A stretch of DNA of 37,500 bases, from the NCBI GenBank assembly GCA_016946835.1, contig JACVTC010000163.1:270001-307500 (forward strand), written 5' to 3'. Within the stretch, counting starts at the first letter, position 1, and every line of letters begins with the position of its first letter. The translations under genes and the position numbers were made by a program. The notes beneath the pieces were generated by a model that did not search any database, was not told where the DNA came from, and saw only the letters and a program-made list of their open reading frames with translations. Positions 21,225-33,000 of the stretch are shown here, one piece after another. This stretch comes from Neocallimastix lanati (nom. inval.). Its lineage: Eukaryota > Neocallimastigomycota > Neocallimastigomycetes > Neocallimastigales > Neocallimastigaceae.

Positions 21225-22919
21225 ATGAAATTATTAAATTTTATCATATTACTAGTAGCGTATTTATTAACAATATCTGTAGTTACTTCGGAAGAAGTAA
21301 CATTAACTGCTGGTCCTGTGACATGTGATTATAAAAATAAAGATACAAGTGATGATTATTCATCACCTAATGCAACTATAAAATGTAGCGATTCAACTTG
21401 TACTGTAAGTGGTTCTGGTGCAACCGCTTCTGACGGTCTTCTAAATATCAATGCTGCGGGTACTTATGTTATTCAAGGTTCTTTAAATGGTCAAGTTAAA
21501 ATTGAAGTGACAAAGGAAGATTTTGTTCATCTTGTATTAAATGGTGTCATCATTACAAGTAATGATGGCCCTGCAATTTATGGTGTTACCGCTGATAAAA
21601 TTACTATGACTCTTGTGGGTGATAATACTCTTACCGATTCTAGTAATTATACTAATCTTGTTGATGAAGAACCAGATGCTTGTCTTTTCACTGATAGTGA
21701 TCTATCTATTAATGGTACTGGTTCTTTAAGTGTTACTGGAAAATATGGTGATGCTATTCGGTGTAAAAAGGATTTAAAAATTGTAAGTGGAAATATTACG
21801 GTTCCTAGTGCAGTTCAGAGAGGTATTAAAGCTAAAAATTCAATATGTATTAAAGATGGTACGATTGATATTAATTCAACGAATACTGCTATTAAAGTAA
21901 CAAAAGATGATGATGCAGGAAAAGGATATATAGTTATTGATGGAGGAAATGTTGCAATTTCTACTGAAAAAGATGGAATTCATGCTGAAACGCATCTTAC
22001 TATTCGTGGTGGATATGTTAATGTTAAAAAATGTGCAGAAGGTATTGAAGGACAAATGATTGATATTATAGGAGGTGAAGTTCATGTTTTAGCAAGTGAT
22101 GATGGAATAAATGCTTCAAAAATCTCAACCACTGATACTAATAATACTACTTCTAATATGAAAAGAAATCCAGAAGGAAAACCAGGAGGAAATCCAGGAG
22201 GAAATCCAGGAGACAATCAACAATCTACTGGAACAGATGGAAGTGTCTATATTAATATTGTTGGAGGTAAAACTTATGTGACTGTATCTGGTAATGATGC
22301 TGATGGAATTGATTCTAATGGAGTTCTTTATATTGGAGGAAACGCAGAAGTTTATACTAGTATTGAAGGAGGAGATGTTTATGGTAACATGGCAGCGTTA
22401 GATGCTGAAGGTACTAATGCTATTGTTGAAGGTGCTACAGTCATCGTTACTGCTTCTAATTCAGGTGGTGGTGGTAAAATGGGAGGTAGAAACAAACGTC
22501 AAGGACCACAAGGAGATCATGGAAATATGGGTGGAATGAATGGAATGGGAGGAATGGGAGAAACCGGATCTATCTATCAACCCTACATTCAAATTTCTGT
22601 TAATAGTCAAACAGTAAATACAAAAATTGAAGTAAAAGATAGCAGTAACAATGTCATTGGTACATTTACACCGGATGTTTCATATTCTACAGTTCTTTTC
22701 ACATCACCATCTATGAAAGCAGGAGAATCGTATACAGTAGTTACAGGAAATGATTCTGTCGTTGTCTCTGCTACCGAAGCAGCTACTGGATCAGTTAATG
22801 CACCATCCGTTACTTCACCAGATCAAGTACTTGAAAGTTCCTCTTTTGGAATTAGAACTCAACCAAAAATAATATCTTTCTTTATTACTATATTTATTTT
22901 ATGTCTAATACTAGTATAG
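21225..22919 (+). CDS. GPI-anchored Cthe_2159-family carbohydrate-binding beta-helix protein, copy B
   Basis: This intronless 564-residue twin of the gene at 17025 has the same order of parts: signal peptide, beta-helix with three DGI motifs, PGGN linker, Gly/Met-rich segment with KRQGP, small beta domain and GPI-type hydrophobic tail. By hand comparison the shared core differs at roughly a dozen bases plus a 24-bp deletion that removes two PGGN units. Core substitutions include R192 to T, D266 to N, E390 to G, V415 to I and A472 to V (copy A numbering). Divergence is concentrated at the two ends: four of the first 11 residues, and nearly all of the last 23 (ending FFITIFILCLILV). The mature secreted parts of A and B are therefore close to interchangeable, while the signal and anchor sequences differ. 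Function as for copy A, inferred. Confidence 0.93.
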   Translation: MKLLNFIILLVAYLLTISVVTSEEVTLTAGPVTCDYKNKDTSDDYSSPNATIKCSDSTCTVSGSGATASDGLLNINAAGTYVIQGSLNGQVKIEVTKEDFVHLVLNGVIITSNDGPAIYGVTADKITMTLVGDNTLTDSSNYTNLVDEEPDACLFTDSDLSINGTGSLSVTGKYGDAIRCKKDLKIVSGNITVPSAVQRGIKAKNSICIKDGTIDINSTNTAIKVTKDDDAGKGYIVIDGGNVAISTEKDGIHAETHLTIRGGYVNVKKCAEGIEGQMIDIIGGEVHVLASDDGINASKISTTDTNNTTSNMKRNPEGKPGGNPGGNPGDNQQSTGTDGSVYINIVGGKTYVTVSGNDADGIDSNGVLYIGGNAEVYTSIEGGDVYGNMAALDAEGTNAIVEGATVIVTASNSGGGGKMGGRNKRQGPQGDHGNMGGMNGMGGMGETGSIYQPYIQISVNSQTVNTKIEVKDSSNNVIGTFTPDVSYSTVLFTSPSMKAGESYTVVTGNDSVVVSATEAATGSVNAPSVTSPDQVLESSSFGIRTQPKIISFFITIFILCLILV

Positions 22920-23009
22920 AATATAATGATTATATATAATATACCCCCCTTTTTTTTTATTATATACATTGTAATCAAAAATATTTATATTGATAGTAAA
23001 TATACATGA

Positions 23010-23051
<42 letters not shown>

Positions 23052-23141
23052 GTAATATTTAAACTATTTAATAAATATAATAAATAAAATACATAAGGAA
23101 TAAGTTTTATATTAAAATAAATAATTGGAAATAAGCATACG

Positions 23142-23181
<40 letters not shown>

Positions 23182-24092
23182 TTTTTATAATTATTTCATA
23201 GATTATTTTTTTACTTAACTCTTATTAAATTATAATTAAACAAAGTTTATTAATAATTAGAGAAAGATTAAAATTTTCCTTTAAAATATTGAGTTATTAC
23301 CATTATTTATTAACCTAATGAAATAATTGGTTATTATATGAATGTATCATAAATAATTATATCTATTATCTACCATTCATGAAAAAAAAAAAAAAAAAAA
23401 ATTTGGTAATAACTATTTTTTCAACAATATAATTAATAAAATTTGATTTTTTTTTTTTTTTTTTTTTTTTTTCAAATTACCATAAATATTAAAAATTTTC
23501 AATTATTATTCCATTATTATTTCATTTTCCTTATTAATTAAAAAGGAAAAAAAGAAAAGTATTACTTCGTACTTTAGACAACAGATTATACTTTAATAAA
23601 TATTTTAATATTGATAATGTAATATATATTTTTAATATAAAAAAATCTTCATTGATATTATTTTTTTTTTATTGATATTTCTAATTTATATTATTATACA
23701 AAATAATAATGGAAAAAAATAATAGTTTTATATTATTGATAAAAAAAAATAATAGAATTACATGTTTTTTCTTTTATCATTAGTATGCAATACAATTATT
23801 TCTATTTATTATTTTTTAAATAACTTTTTATAAATTATATAAGATAATTAATTTTTATAATGTTTTATTATTTTAATATATTATTAATATATTTTTTTTT
23901 CTAAACTGAAAATATAAAAAATTTTTCTATATTTTAATATATTTTTTTTTATTGATATTGCTATTTGTCTAATTTCATTTTTTTTATTCATGATTATTTA
24001 TTTGAATAAATATCTCTATATAATGTATTAAATATCTTTTTAAATTATTATTTATAAAATTTTTTATTTATTGAAGAAAAATTTAAAATTAT
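22920..24092. other. AT-rich convergent 3' spacer
   Basis: This stretch lies between the stop codons of two convergent genes, the beta-helix gene on the left and kinesin-13 on the right. It contains TA dinucleotide tracts (23017-23035 and 23147-23173), T-runs and no open frame of interest. Both polyadenylation regions must be here, but AATAAA-like strings are too common to choose one. Confidence 0.8.
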
Positions 24093-24748
24093 TTAATTTT
24101 TTCTTATATTTGATTTATATGTCTTAATATTAGAATATAGGTTTTGAAGAAGGTTTAATTTATTTTCTACAATAAATTCTACTCTACTTAAATAGACTTT
24201 TTAAAGGTAATAATTTTAGAGTTCCAATAAATGAAGTAAAAAAAATTATAATAATAAAAGATAAAAAAAATAAAGATAAAAAATTAAAAAATAAAAATAA
24301 AAATAAAAATAAAAATAAAAAAAAATATTGTATTAGTTATGGACATAGATTCAAATATTTAAATTATATATACAAAATTACATATAAAATTTTAAAAAAA
24401 AAAAATAAAAAAAAAAAAAAAAAAAAAAAAAAATTCCATTACAATCAACATCAAAATCACTTTTTGCAATTTTCTTTAATAAAAAGTTTTCTTCTTCTTC
24501 AAATTCTAAACATTTTTTAAGGGTATAGGAATGATTTTTTACTATTGAATCGCCTTCTATAATCTTATTATTTATTTCTTTATGTAATTTGTAAAGTTCA
24601 TCAATACTACTATCGGAATTTTGTTCTTTTTATTGAAAATAATAAATATATAAATATAATTAAAATAAGAAGGAGAAAAAAAAAAAAAAATAAAAATAAA
24701 AAAAAAAAAAAAAAGAATTAAAAATAATTAATTTAATGTATTAAGTTT

Positions 24749-24792
<44 letters not shown>

Positions 24793-27090
24793 GTATTTTA
24801 ATTCATTAAATATTTATTTATATATATATATATTGCTTATTAGTTCTTACGTTTATTCATGTTTATATTTGAATGATATTTATTTATATCTTTATTATTT
24901 TTTAAAATTTCTTCTTCTATTTCCATGGAATTATTATTTATCATATCTGAATTTGATCTACTATACGGATTTTTGTGTTCTCTTTTCACATTATTATTAC
25001 TAAATTTAGAACTTTCTTTTACGGATGAATGAAAATTTGATACAGCATCTGACTTTCTACTGTTGGTATTATGTACTGAAGTTTTAATATATTTTTGTTT
25101 AAAAGAACTATTACTATTACTATTACTATTATTAATACTATTACTACTATTAGAATGTGTATTTTTAGTTGAAGTTGAAGATGATGGTTTATATTTTTTT
25201 GCTGCTGAAGTTGGAGTACCGTTAGAATAAGATTTTGAATTTGAATTTGAATTTGAAGATGAGGTATTTATTGTTTTATTCAAATTAGTAGTATTTATAG
25301 TTTTATTTGAGTTAGAATGATAGAGAGATTTATTAGGATTTGGATGATTTTGAATTTTTCCAGCAGAAGTATTGAGGGTGGAAGACTTTGCACTATTGGA
25401 TGTTCTTTGGGATACATTTGAATTATTACCTTTATTATTATTACTTTCTTTTTTCTTTTCAATTAAGGATTTTAACTGTTTTGTATTTGATATATTCATT
25501 GTTTTTTCTATAAAAAAAAAAAAAAAAAAAAAATAAGGATAAAATTATATTTTACAATAAAATTTTAATCAATAAAATTCATGTAAATAGTATTAAAGAA
25601 ATAATAAATGTAAATTATATGTAAATATATAAATAAATAAAAGATATATATATATATATATAAAGAAAAAAAAATGTATATATATATAAGTGTGCGTATG
25701 TTATAAAAATAATTAATAATAATGATAATAATAATTAATAATAATGATAATAATAATTAATAATAATTAATAATTAATTAATTAATTAATAATAATAATA
25801 ATAATAATAAATAATAACAATTCTTTTTTTTTTTTTTTTTCATTATAATAAAATAATAAATATATATTTTTACCACCAATTGACTTTCCACATGATTTAT
25901 AAGATTTAATTCGATTAGCGTATCGAAGAGTATTAAGAGAATGATCACAAGATCGAGAACTTGGACTAATGGTGGCTACCATAACACTTTTTGAATTTTT
26001 TCCTACTAATGAATCTCGTAAAATTTGAGTTAATTTACTTCCACGGAATGGAACATGACTGGAATTAATATCCGATTTTCTTGACATATGAAGAGCACGA
26101 ATACATTCCTTCAAAGCCAATAAACTTTTATTTATTTCTGCACCTTCAATTCTAGCTTGTCTTGATATATTTCCGGTATCTTCTCCTCTTTCCGAGCCGG
26201 CTAAATCAATTAAAAGGAAACGACCATGGACATTTAAACCATAGGTATCATTAGTCGAATTACCAATACCAACATGTTGTTGTTGCTGTAACAGGAATGC
26301 CAGATTACGATAATCGGAATTTGAATTTGAATTTGAATTTGAATTTGAATTTGAATCTGAATTTCCTTGTTGTTGTTTTGGATAGGTATAGAGTGTCATT
26401 TGAAAGATAGCATGAGATCTAGAAGAATCCGGATTAGCTTCTGTTGATCCTGTAGTTCTTGCCTGACTACCTAAAATTAATAATTCCTGTAAATCATCGT
26501 AAGTCGCTACCGGTATTTCTTTCAATCCCAAAATTTGCATATCACCATTTTTATCTTCCAACATATTAACTTTAGTTCTACCATTAAATAAATCATACAC
26601 CTTCCCACCATAAATTTCAAAGAAACATAAGCTTAAAATATATTGAATAGCAGTATCATCCCTTAATTTCTCCTCAATTTTCTTAAAAATATCTTTACAA
26701 GCATATTCATATATACCTCGATCATAGTTATCATTAGTACTATCTCTTAATTCACTTAATAATTTTCCACCGGATGGTCCAAAAATAGTATGAGTCTTAC
26801 CAGATCCTTTTATATATATGAATATATATATATAATGTGGTTTTAAACAATTTAAAATAGATATAATAATAATAATAATAATAATAAATAATAAGAATTA
26901 ATATATTATAATAATAATTAATATGTTATAATAATAATTAATATGTTTTATAGTATTAAAAATAAAATAAATAAATAAATAAATAAATAAAAAATAAAAA
27001 ATATATATATGTAAATAAAAAGAGAGAGAGAAAATGTATGTGTGTATATGTATGTGTGTATATGATTGAGTGAGAGAGAGAGAAAAATGT

Positions 27091-27125
<35 letters not shown>

Positions 27126-27579
27126 TTTACCTGTTTGACCGTAAGCAAAGAAAGTAACTTTTCCACCATCAAAAAAATTTTCAACCAACGGTTTAGCAAT
27201 ATCAAGATAAATCTTTTTATTCGTCGATTTTTCATCATAAACATAATCAAAATAAAATTCGTGATTCTCAATGGTTTTACTCATATTAACGCTTGTCTTT
27301 GGTTCATGTAAAAATAATGATGAGTTTGGATATTTTCCTGTCTTTGTGGTGATAATATCAAAGGAATTCTGTGATTTTTCTTTATATATATATATATATA
27401 TAATTTAAAAAAAAAAAAAAAAATTATTACATAAATAAAAATAAAGTTAAAATATAAGAGTATAATAGTAATAATAATTCAAAATAAATAAATAAATAAA
27501 TAAAAAAAAAAAAAAAAGGTATAATATTCATTTAAAATATTATTAATAAAATATAAAATTCATAAAAAATTGAACAGAT

Positions 27580-27630
<51 letters not shown>

Positions 27631-28104
27631 TTAAAAATATATATCTTTTAATATTTTATATATATGAATAGAATATATGATTTACCTTTATCATTTAAAG
27701 GTCTTTTTCTTACACAAATTTTTATATTACCGTCGTCATCAACATCCTTATTTATCCAATTATCCTCTTTAATAAGAAAAATAATAATAATAATAATAAT
27801 AAAATATATATATATATATATATAAGAAATTAATTTATGGTAATAACATATGATATAATACAGTAAAAAAAATTATTGAAGTATAACAATATAAAATATA
27901 TTATTAATAAATTATTAATTATTAATATAAAAAAAAAAAATATTTAAAATCGTTAGAAATATATATATAATATAAAAATTAAAAAATAAAATAAAGTAAT
28001 AAAAATTAAAAAGTAATTAAAATAAATTTATAACTTTAATAAATACATAAATATTTTAAAAAATATAAAAATTTTTTTTTAAAAAAAAAAAAAGAAAAAG
28101 AAAA

Positions 28105-28141
<37 letters not shown>

Positions 28142-28470
28142 GTATTATAAAAAAAAAATAAAAAATAAAAAAAAATAAGCCTACCTTACCTAGATTATCA
28201 TAAAAACTACATCGAAATTGATCAATCAATTGATGGTAGATGAAATTAGCTCGATCGGTTTCATTAAGTTCTTCCAAAATTTTTCTATCTTCTGCTTGTT
28301 TCTGTCTTCTTTCCTCTCTTGCTTGTTTTAATCTTTCTATTTCCATTAAGGTTTTAGATGATTTTGTGGATGATGAATTCGTAATATGACCACTTGAATA
28401 AGTCGATTCCATAGAATTACTATATGTCATTGATTTTTTATAACCTTTATATTATTTATATATATATATA

Positions 28471-28511
<41 letters not shown>

Positions 28512-28661
28512 TTATTATTATTATGAATGAATCATTATATAAATTAAAAATTTTCATTATTATTATTTTTTTTTTCTATTAGTTATATTATTATTAATAT
28601 TATTATTATTACTATAATTACCAAAAAAATATGAAATATTAAAATATATATAAAAAAAAAA

Positions 28662-28703
<42 letters not shown>

Positions 28704-29050
28704 TATTAATTATACCTGAACTTGATTTTAATTTATTATTATTAGAATATTTACTTCCATAGGTATTAATACTTTCTGAAGAATTATGTTCATTTCTCTT
28801 TTGCTGTAACTCTTTAATTTTTGATTGACGAGCAAGTGAAGCCTTTATAATATCATTATTATAATTAATCAATTATAATTTTATATTATTATTAATATTA
28901 ATATGAAAAATTGATATAATGAAATAAAAAATATATATATTTTTATTTTATTATAATATATATATATATATTATTATTATTATAATATATATATATAATC
29001 ATGATTTATTATTAAAATTCTTATTAAAAGTAAAGTAAAATGAAATATAG

Positions 29051-29088
<38 letters not shown>

Positions 29089-29211
29089 TATAAGAAAAAC
29101 TATTATTTTTTTTTTTTTTTTTAATTCTTTATTTACTTGAATAAAAGCTGTTGGAGGTTTAAATCCACCTTTTGGTACTATATCAATATCACTACTTCCT
29201 GAACCATTCAT
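24093..29211 (-). CDS. Kinesin-13 (MCAK/KIF2-type microtubule depolymerase), complete, nine exons
   Basis: The coding sequence is the complement of 29137-29211, 28716-28842, 28190-28444, 27686-27766, 27131-27379, 25874-26806, 24851-25507, 24443-24625 and 24093-24196, giving 887 codons. Every junction has GT/AG and keeps frame. Residues 100-150 are a charged neck, characteristic of kinesin-13 when placed before an internal motor (about 166-565). The motor shows VRKRPLN (171-177), P-loop GQTGSGKT (260-267), switch I SSRSHA (390-395), switch II DLAGSE (463-468) and the KEC triplet (495-497). A Ser/Asn linker (574-800) leads to the family C-terminal helix with DFDVD (849-853). Loop 2 has SVN (209-211) where animal members have KVD. 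A Gln and (Ser-Asn)n insert fills a motor loop (405-443). Kinesin-13 depolymerises microtubule ends in spindles and limits flagellar length, fitting a zoospore-forming fungus. The exon 3/4 junction could alternatively use GTAGGC at 28184 with acceptor 27765, changing one or two residues. Confidence 0.9.
26317..26362 (-). repeat. (GAATTT)n hexamer repeat inside the kinesin motor coding sequence
   Basis: Hexamer repeats on the + strand encode a (Ser-Asn)n run on the coding strand. They lie in exon 6, in a motor loop between switch I and switch II, so length changes stay in frame. Confidence 0.9.
27579..27632. repeat. (TTTA)n microsatellite in a kinesin-13 intron
   Basis: About 13 consecutive TTTA units lie in the fourth intron (27380-27685), close to its donor end on the minus strand. 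Confidence 0.9.
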
Positions 29212-29389
29212 ATTTATAATAGTATAGTGTGGAAAAAATAAAAAATTTAATTTTTATATATGATGTATAAATATATTATATATATATATATATATTCTAT
29301 TGATAATTTTTAGTTTTTCCAATGTTGATAATAAAACAAATTAATTTTTTTTTTTTTTTATCAATTAATAGTAATATTTATTTTAATAT

Positions 29390-29423
<34 letters not shown>

Positions 29424-30842
29424 AAAGCATATATGTATTTTATTATATAATAATTATATATATATATATATAATATATTTTATTCTTCTATAATCTATAA
29501 AAATTATTAATAATTTTATCTCTATAAATATAAAAAATAAAATAAAACAAAACAAAACAAAAAAAAAAAATTAAAAATAAAAACAATAAAAATTAAAACA
29601 ATAACTTATAATAAAACCAAAAACTAAAAAAGTGATGATGCTAGTTTTAAAACTTTATTTTCTATCAATTTTTTTTATTTAAGCATTTAAGATACCAACT
29701 TTATCATTTATATAAAAACCATAATTTTATATAATAATAATAATAATAATGAAATCTTATTAATATCTTATTTGTTTATATTATAAATTAATTAGTAATA
29801 CAAAGAAATCGTTTTTTTACTTATTAATTCAATTATACAAATTTATTTGTTAAAAAAAAAAAAAAAGATTTATATATAGTATTTTATTTTATTTTATTTT
29901 ATTTCATTTCATTTTATTTTAATATTATTTTATTTTTATTTTATTTAATATTATTTTATTTTAATATTATTTTATTTTTATTATATTTTTATTTTTATTT
30001 ATTTTATTTCATTTTTATTTAATAATTATTTTCAATAACCGTGAATACTCATTTTCAAATTTTAAATAAAAAAGTTTAATTTTTTAAAAAACTTTTATTT
30101 TTTATAATACTATTTAAAAGAGAAAAAAAAAAATTATAAAAGATTATAAAATTATAAAAAAAGATTATAAACAAATTAATTTATAAAAGAACAATTAAAA
30201 TATGTGTATTATAAAATATTAATAAAATATATATATATATACATAAGTAGATCATTAAGAGTCTATTTAAATATATATATTTATATAAATCTTTATATTT
30301 ATGATAATAGGATAATAGTTTTTTAAATATAAGTTTTTTGACTAATAATATATAAACCAATAAAAGAAAAAAAATAATATATTTATATATTCATATATAT
30401 AATATTGTAGTTATTAATGCAAAAACATAGATATAACAAAGTTTTTTTTTTGAAAAAAAAAAAGAAATTCTCAATAATTATATTAAATATAAATTTTTAT
30501 ATAAATTTCATACAATTAAGTTTATTGATTTTAAATAAATAGAAAGAAATAACAAACAATCATTATTATTATTATTATTTTAATAATAATAATAATAATA
30601 ATAAAAGTTAAAAAGTTAATTTCTTTTAATAATGCATATTACACATTTAATTTAAAAATTTTATTATTTATTTTATTATAATAATATAAATAATTCGTTC
30701 AATACATTTTTATTATTATGTAGTTTTTTTTTTTTTTTTTTTTTTTTTATTTATTTATTATGATTCGTAGTTTTTCTTTGTATGGGTAGGAAAGAATATT
30801 TGATTTTTGATATTTTAATTTTTAACATTTTTTTTTTTTTAT

Positions 30843-30892
<50 letters not shown>

Positions 30893-31292
30893 CATTTTTT
30901 TATATATATATATTTATATATATATTTTTTTTTTAATTAATAAATTAAAAATAAATAAAATATAATAAGAAATAATAATGATTAAAAATAAAATAAAATA
31001 AAATAAAATAAAATAATATAAAATAAAATAATAAAAAAATAAAATGAAATACTATTTTGTTTTATTATATCAATCTATCTAATATTACGGATAATTAATA
31101 ATATTACAAAGAGAAAAAAGAAAAATTAAATATATATAATTATATTAAATAGTTAATAATTTATATATATATATATATATTAGATGTTTTTTTTTTTTTT
31201 TAGTATATGCATATATATATAAATAAATAAAAATAAAAAATTTATTTAAAAAAAAAATAAAAAATTTCATATAATATTTTTTGCTGCGTAAT

Positions 31293-31329
<37 letters not shown>

Positions 31330-31653
31330 TTTAAATTACTATAATTAAATGATATTTTATTTATATACATATATATATAGTTAAAATAATAATAAGATAT
31401 TTCAAGTTCCAAAACATGGTTAAATTTATATATCCCTTATATAAAATAATTTTTTTTTTTTTTTTTTTAAATTATATCCTGGTAACAGAAAATTAAAACC
31501 ATAGTAATTAGTTAATTAAATTAAAAATGTATATAATATATATATATATATACATTTTTTTTTCTTCTACTCTTTTTTCTTTATATATTATTTTGCTATG
31601 AAAAAAAAAAAAAAAATTTTTTTTTTCATTCTTTTAAAATTTTCCTATTAATC

Positions 31654-31690
<37 letters not shown>

Positions 31691-32126
31691 GCCCATCCTT
31701 AAAGATATAACTATGTTTTTTTTTTTTTTTTTTTTATTATTTTATTTTTTTTCTCCATTCCTCTATTTTGAATTACCATGAATATATATTAAATAAATTT
31801 TATTAAAATTTTTGTATTTTGCATTTTTTTTTTTTTTTTTTTTTAAAAAAAAAATATTTATTTATTAAATAAGAAAAATTAATAAATATATATATATAAT
31901 TCAAACGAAAAAAAAAGACTTGTTCATCAATAAAATTAAATAAAATTAAAAAAATAATAAAAAAGATAATTATAATAATAATAAAGTAAAAAGATATAAA
32001 AATACTATAAAAAAATTTTTTTTAATAATAATTTAAAAAATAAAATAAAATGTCATTATAAAATTTTTTTTTTCTTTTTAAAAAAAATAAAAAATTAAAA
32101 AAGGTATAGTTGATTACTCTTTTAAC

Positions 32127-32163
<37 letters not shown>

Positions 32164-32446
32164 TATAATGTTTTTACTTATTTCTTTTTTCTTTTTGGGT
32201 TTGTTTGCTTGTCTGTTATGCTTTTGTTTATGGTTTGTTGTTTTCGTTTATATTATGTTTATTTGTTTGTTTGTTTTTGTTTTTGATTTTTATATTTTAG
32301 TTTTTAATTATAAATTTATATATATATATATATTAAAATAAAATAGAATAAAATAAAATCTTGATAAAATAATAAAATTTAAATATAATTTAAATATAAT
32401 AATATTTACATTTAAAGTGAATAAAAATATATTAATATTAGTTTTT

Positions 32447-32482
<36 letters not shown>

Positions 32483-33000
32483 TAATATTTAAATATAAAA
32501 TTATATATATAAATTTCATATATATATATATAATATTAAAATAATAGAATTAAAATCCAAGCAATTTTTTTTTTTTTAAATATATATATATATTTATAAA
32601 GAAATAAAAATTAATTTATCATTTATAATTATTTCTTCAAAAGGTATATAATTTATGTGAAAATCATTTTAAATAAAATATAAAAGCAATAAACTAGGTT
32701 TTTTTTTTAATTTTTTTTTGCTGTTGTTGATGATGATGTTGTTTATTTGTTATTTTAAATTAAATGTTGAATAAATGATTCTAGAAAATATTTATTTTGA
32801 TTTGCAGAGTATTAGGTTAATTTTAAATTAATTAATTAATTATGAATTGATAAAAAAGGTATATCATTTTACTTTTTTCTGTAACTGACAATTAAATAAT
32901 AATTTATAATTTAAAAAATTCTTCGATTATTTGTTTTATGGATATAATAATCAATGTTTTTTAAATATTTTGAAAAAAAAAAATTTTTTTTTTCTTTTTA
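29212..33000. other. AT-rich spacer between kinesin-13 and the F-box/WD40 gene
   Basis: This 3.8-kb stretch upstream of kinesin-13 and downstream of the F-box gene shows no gene on either strand. It holds many A/T runs (the longest is 48 T at 30845-30892), TA tracts and AAT repeats. Two patches stand out: a GT-skewed stretch at 32177-32290, and 32718-32745, which on the minus strand would read His/Gln-rich but lies beyond the F-box stop codon, so it is probably 3' UTR. The kinesin promoter should be near 29220-29500; nothing specific is recognisable. Confidence 0.75.
30845..30892. repeat. 48-base T homopolymer
   Basis: This is an unbroken run of 48 T, the longest homopolymer in the window, surrounded by shorter T-runs. 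Its length may be affected by sequencing error. Confidence 0.8.

Noticed and set aside
24791-25003. Plus-strand frame of 70 codons opposite the kinesin exon
   Set aside because: It overlaps a supported exon and intron of kinesin-13 and is Tyr/Leu-rich AT sequence.
26898-27284. Alternative minus-strand frames continuing past the kinesin exon at 27131
   Set aside because: They run into a poly-Lys and Ser-Leu-Tyr-His repeat from intron sequence; splicing at 27130 restores the P-loop exactly.
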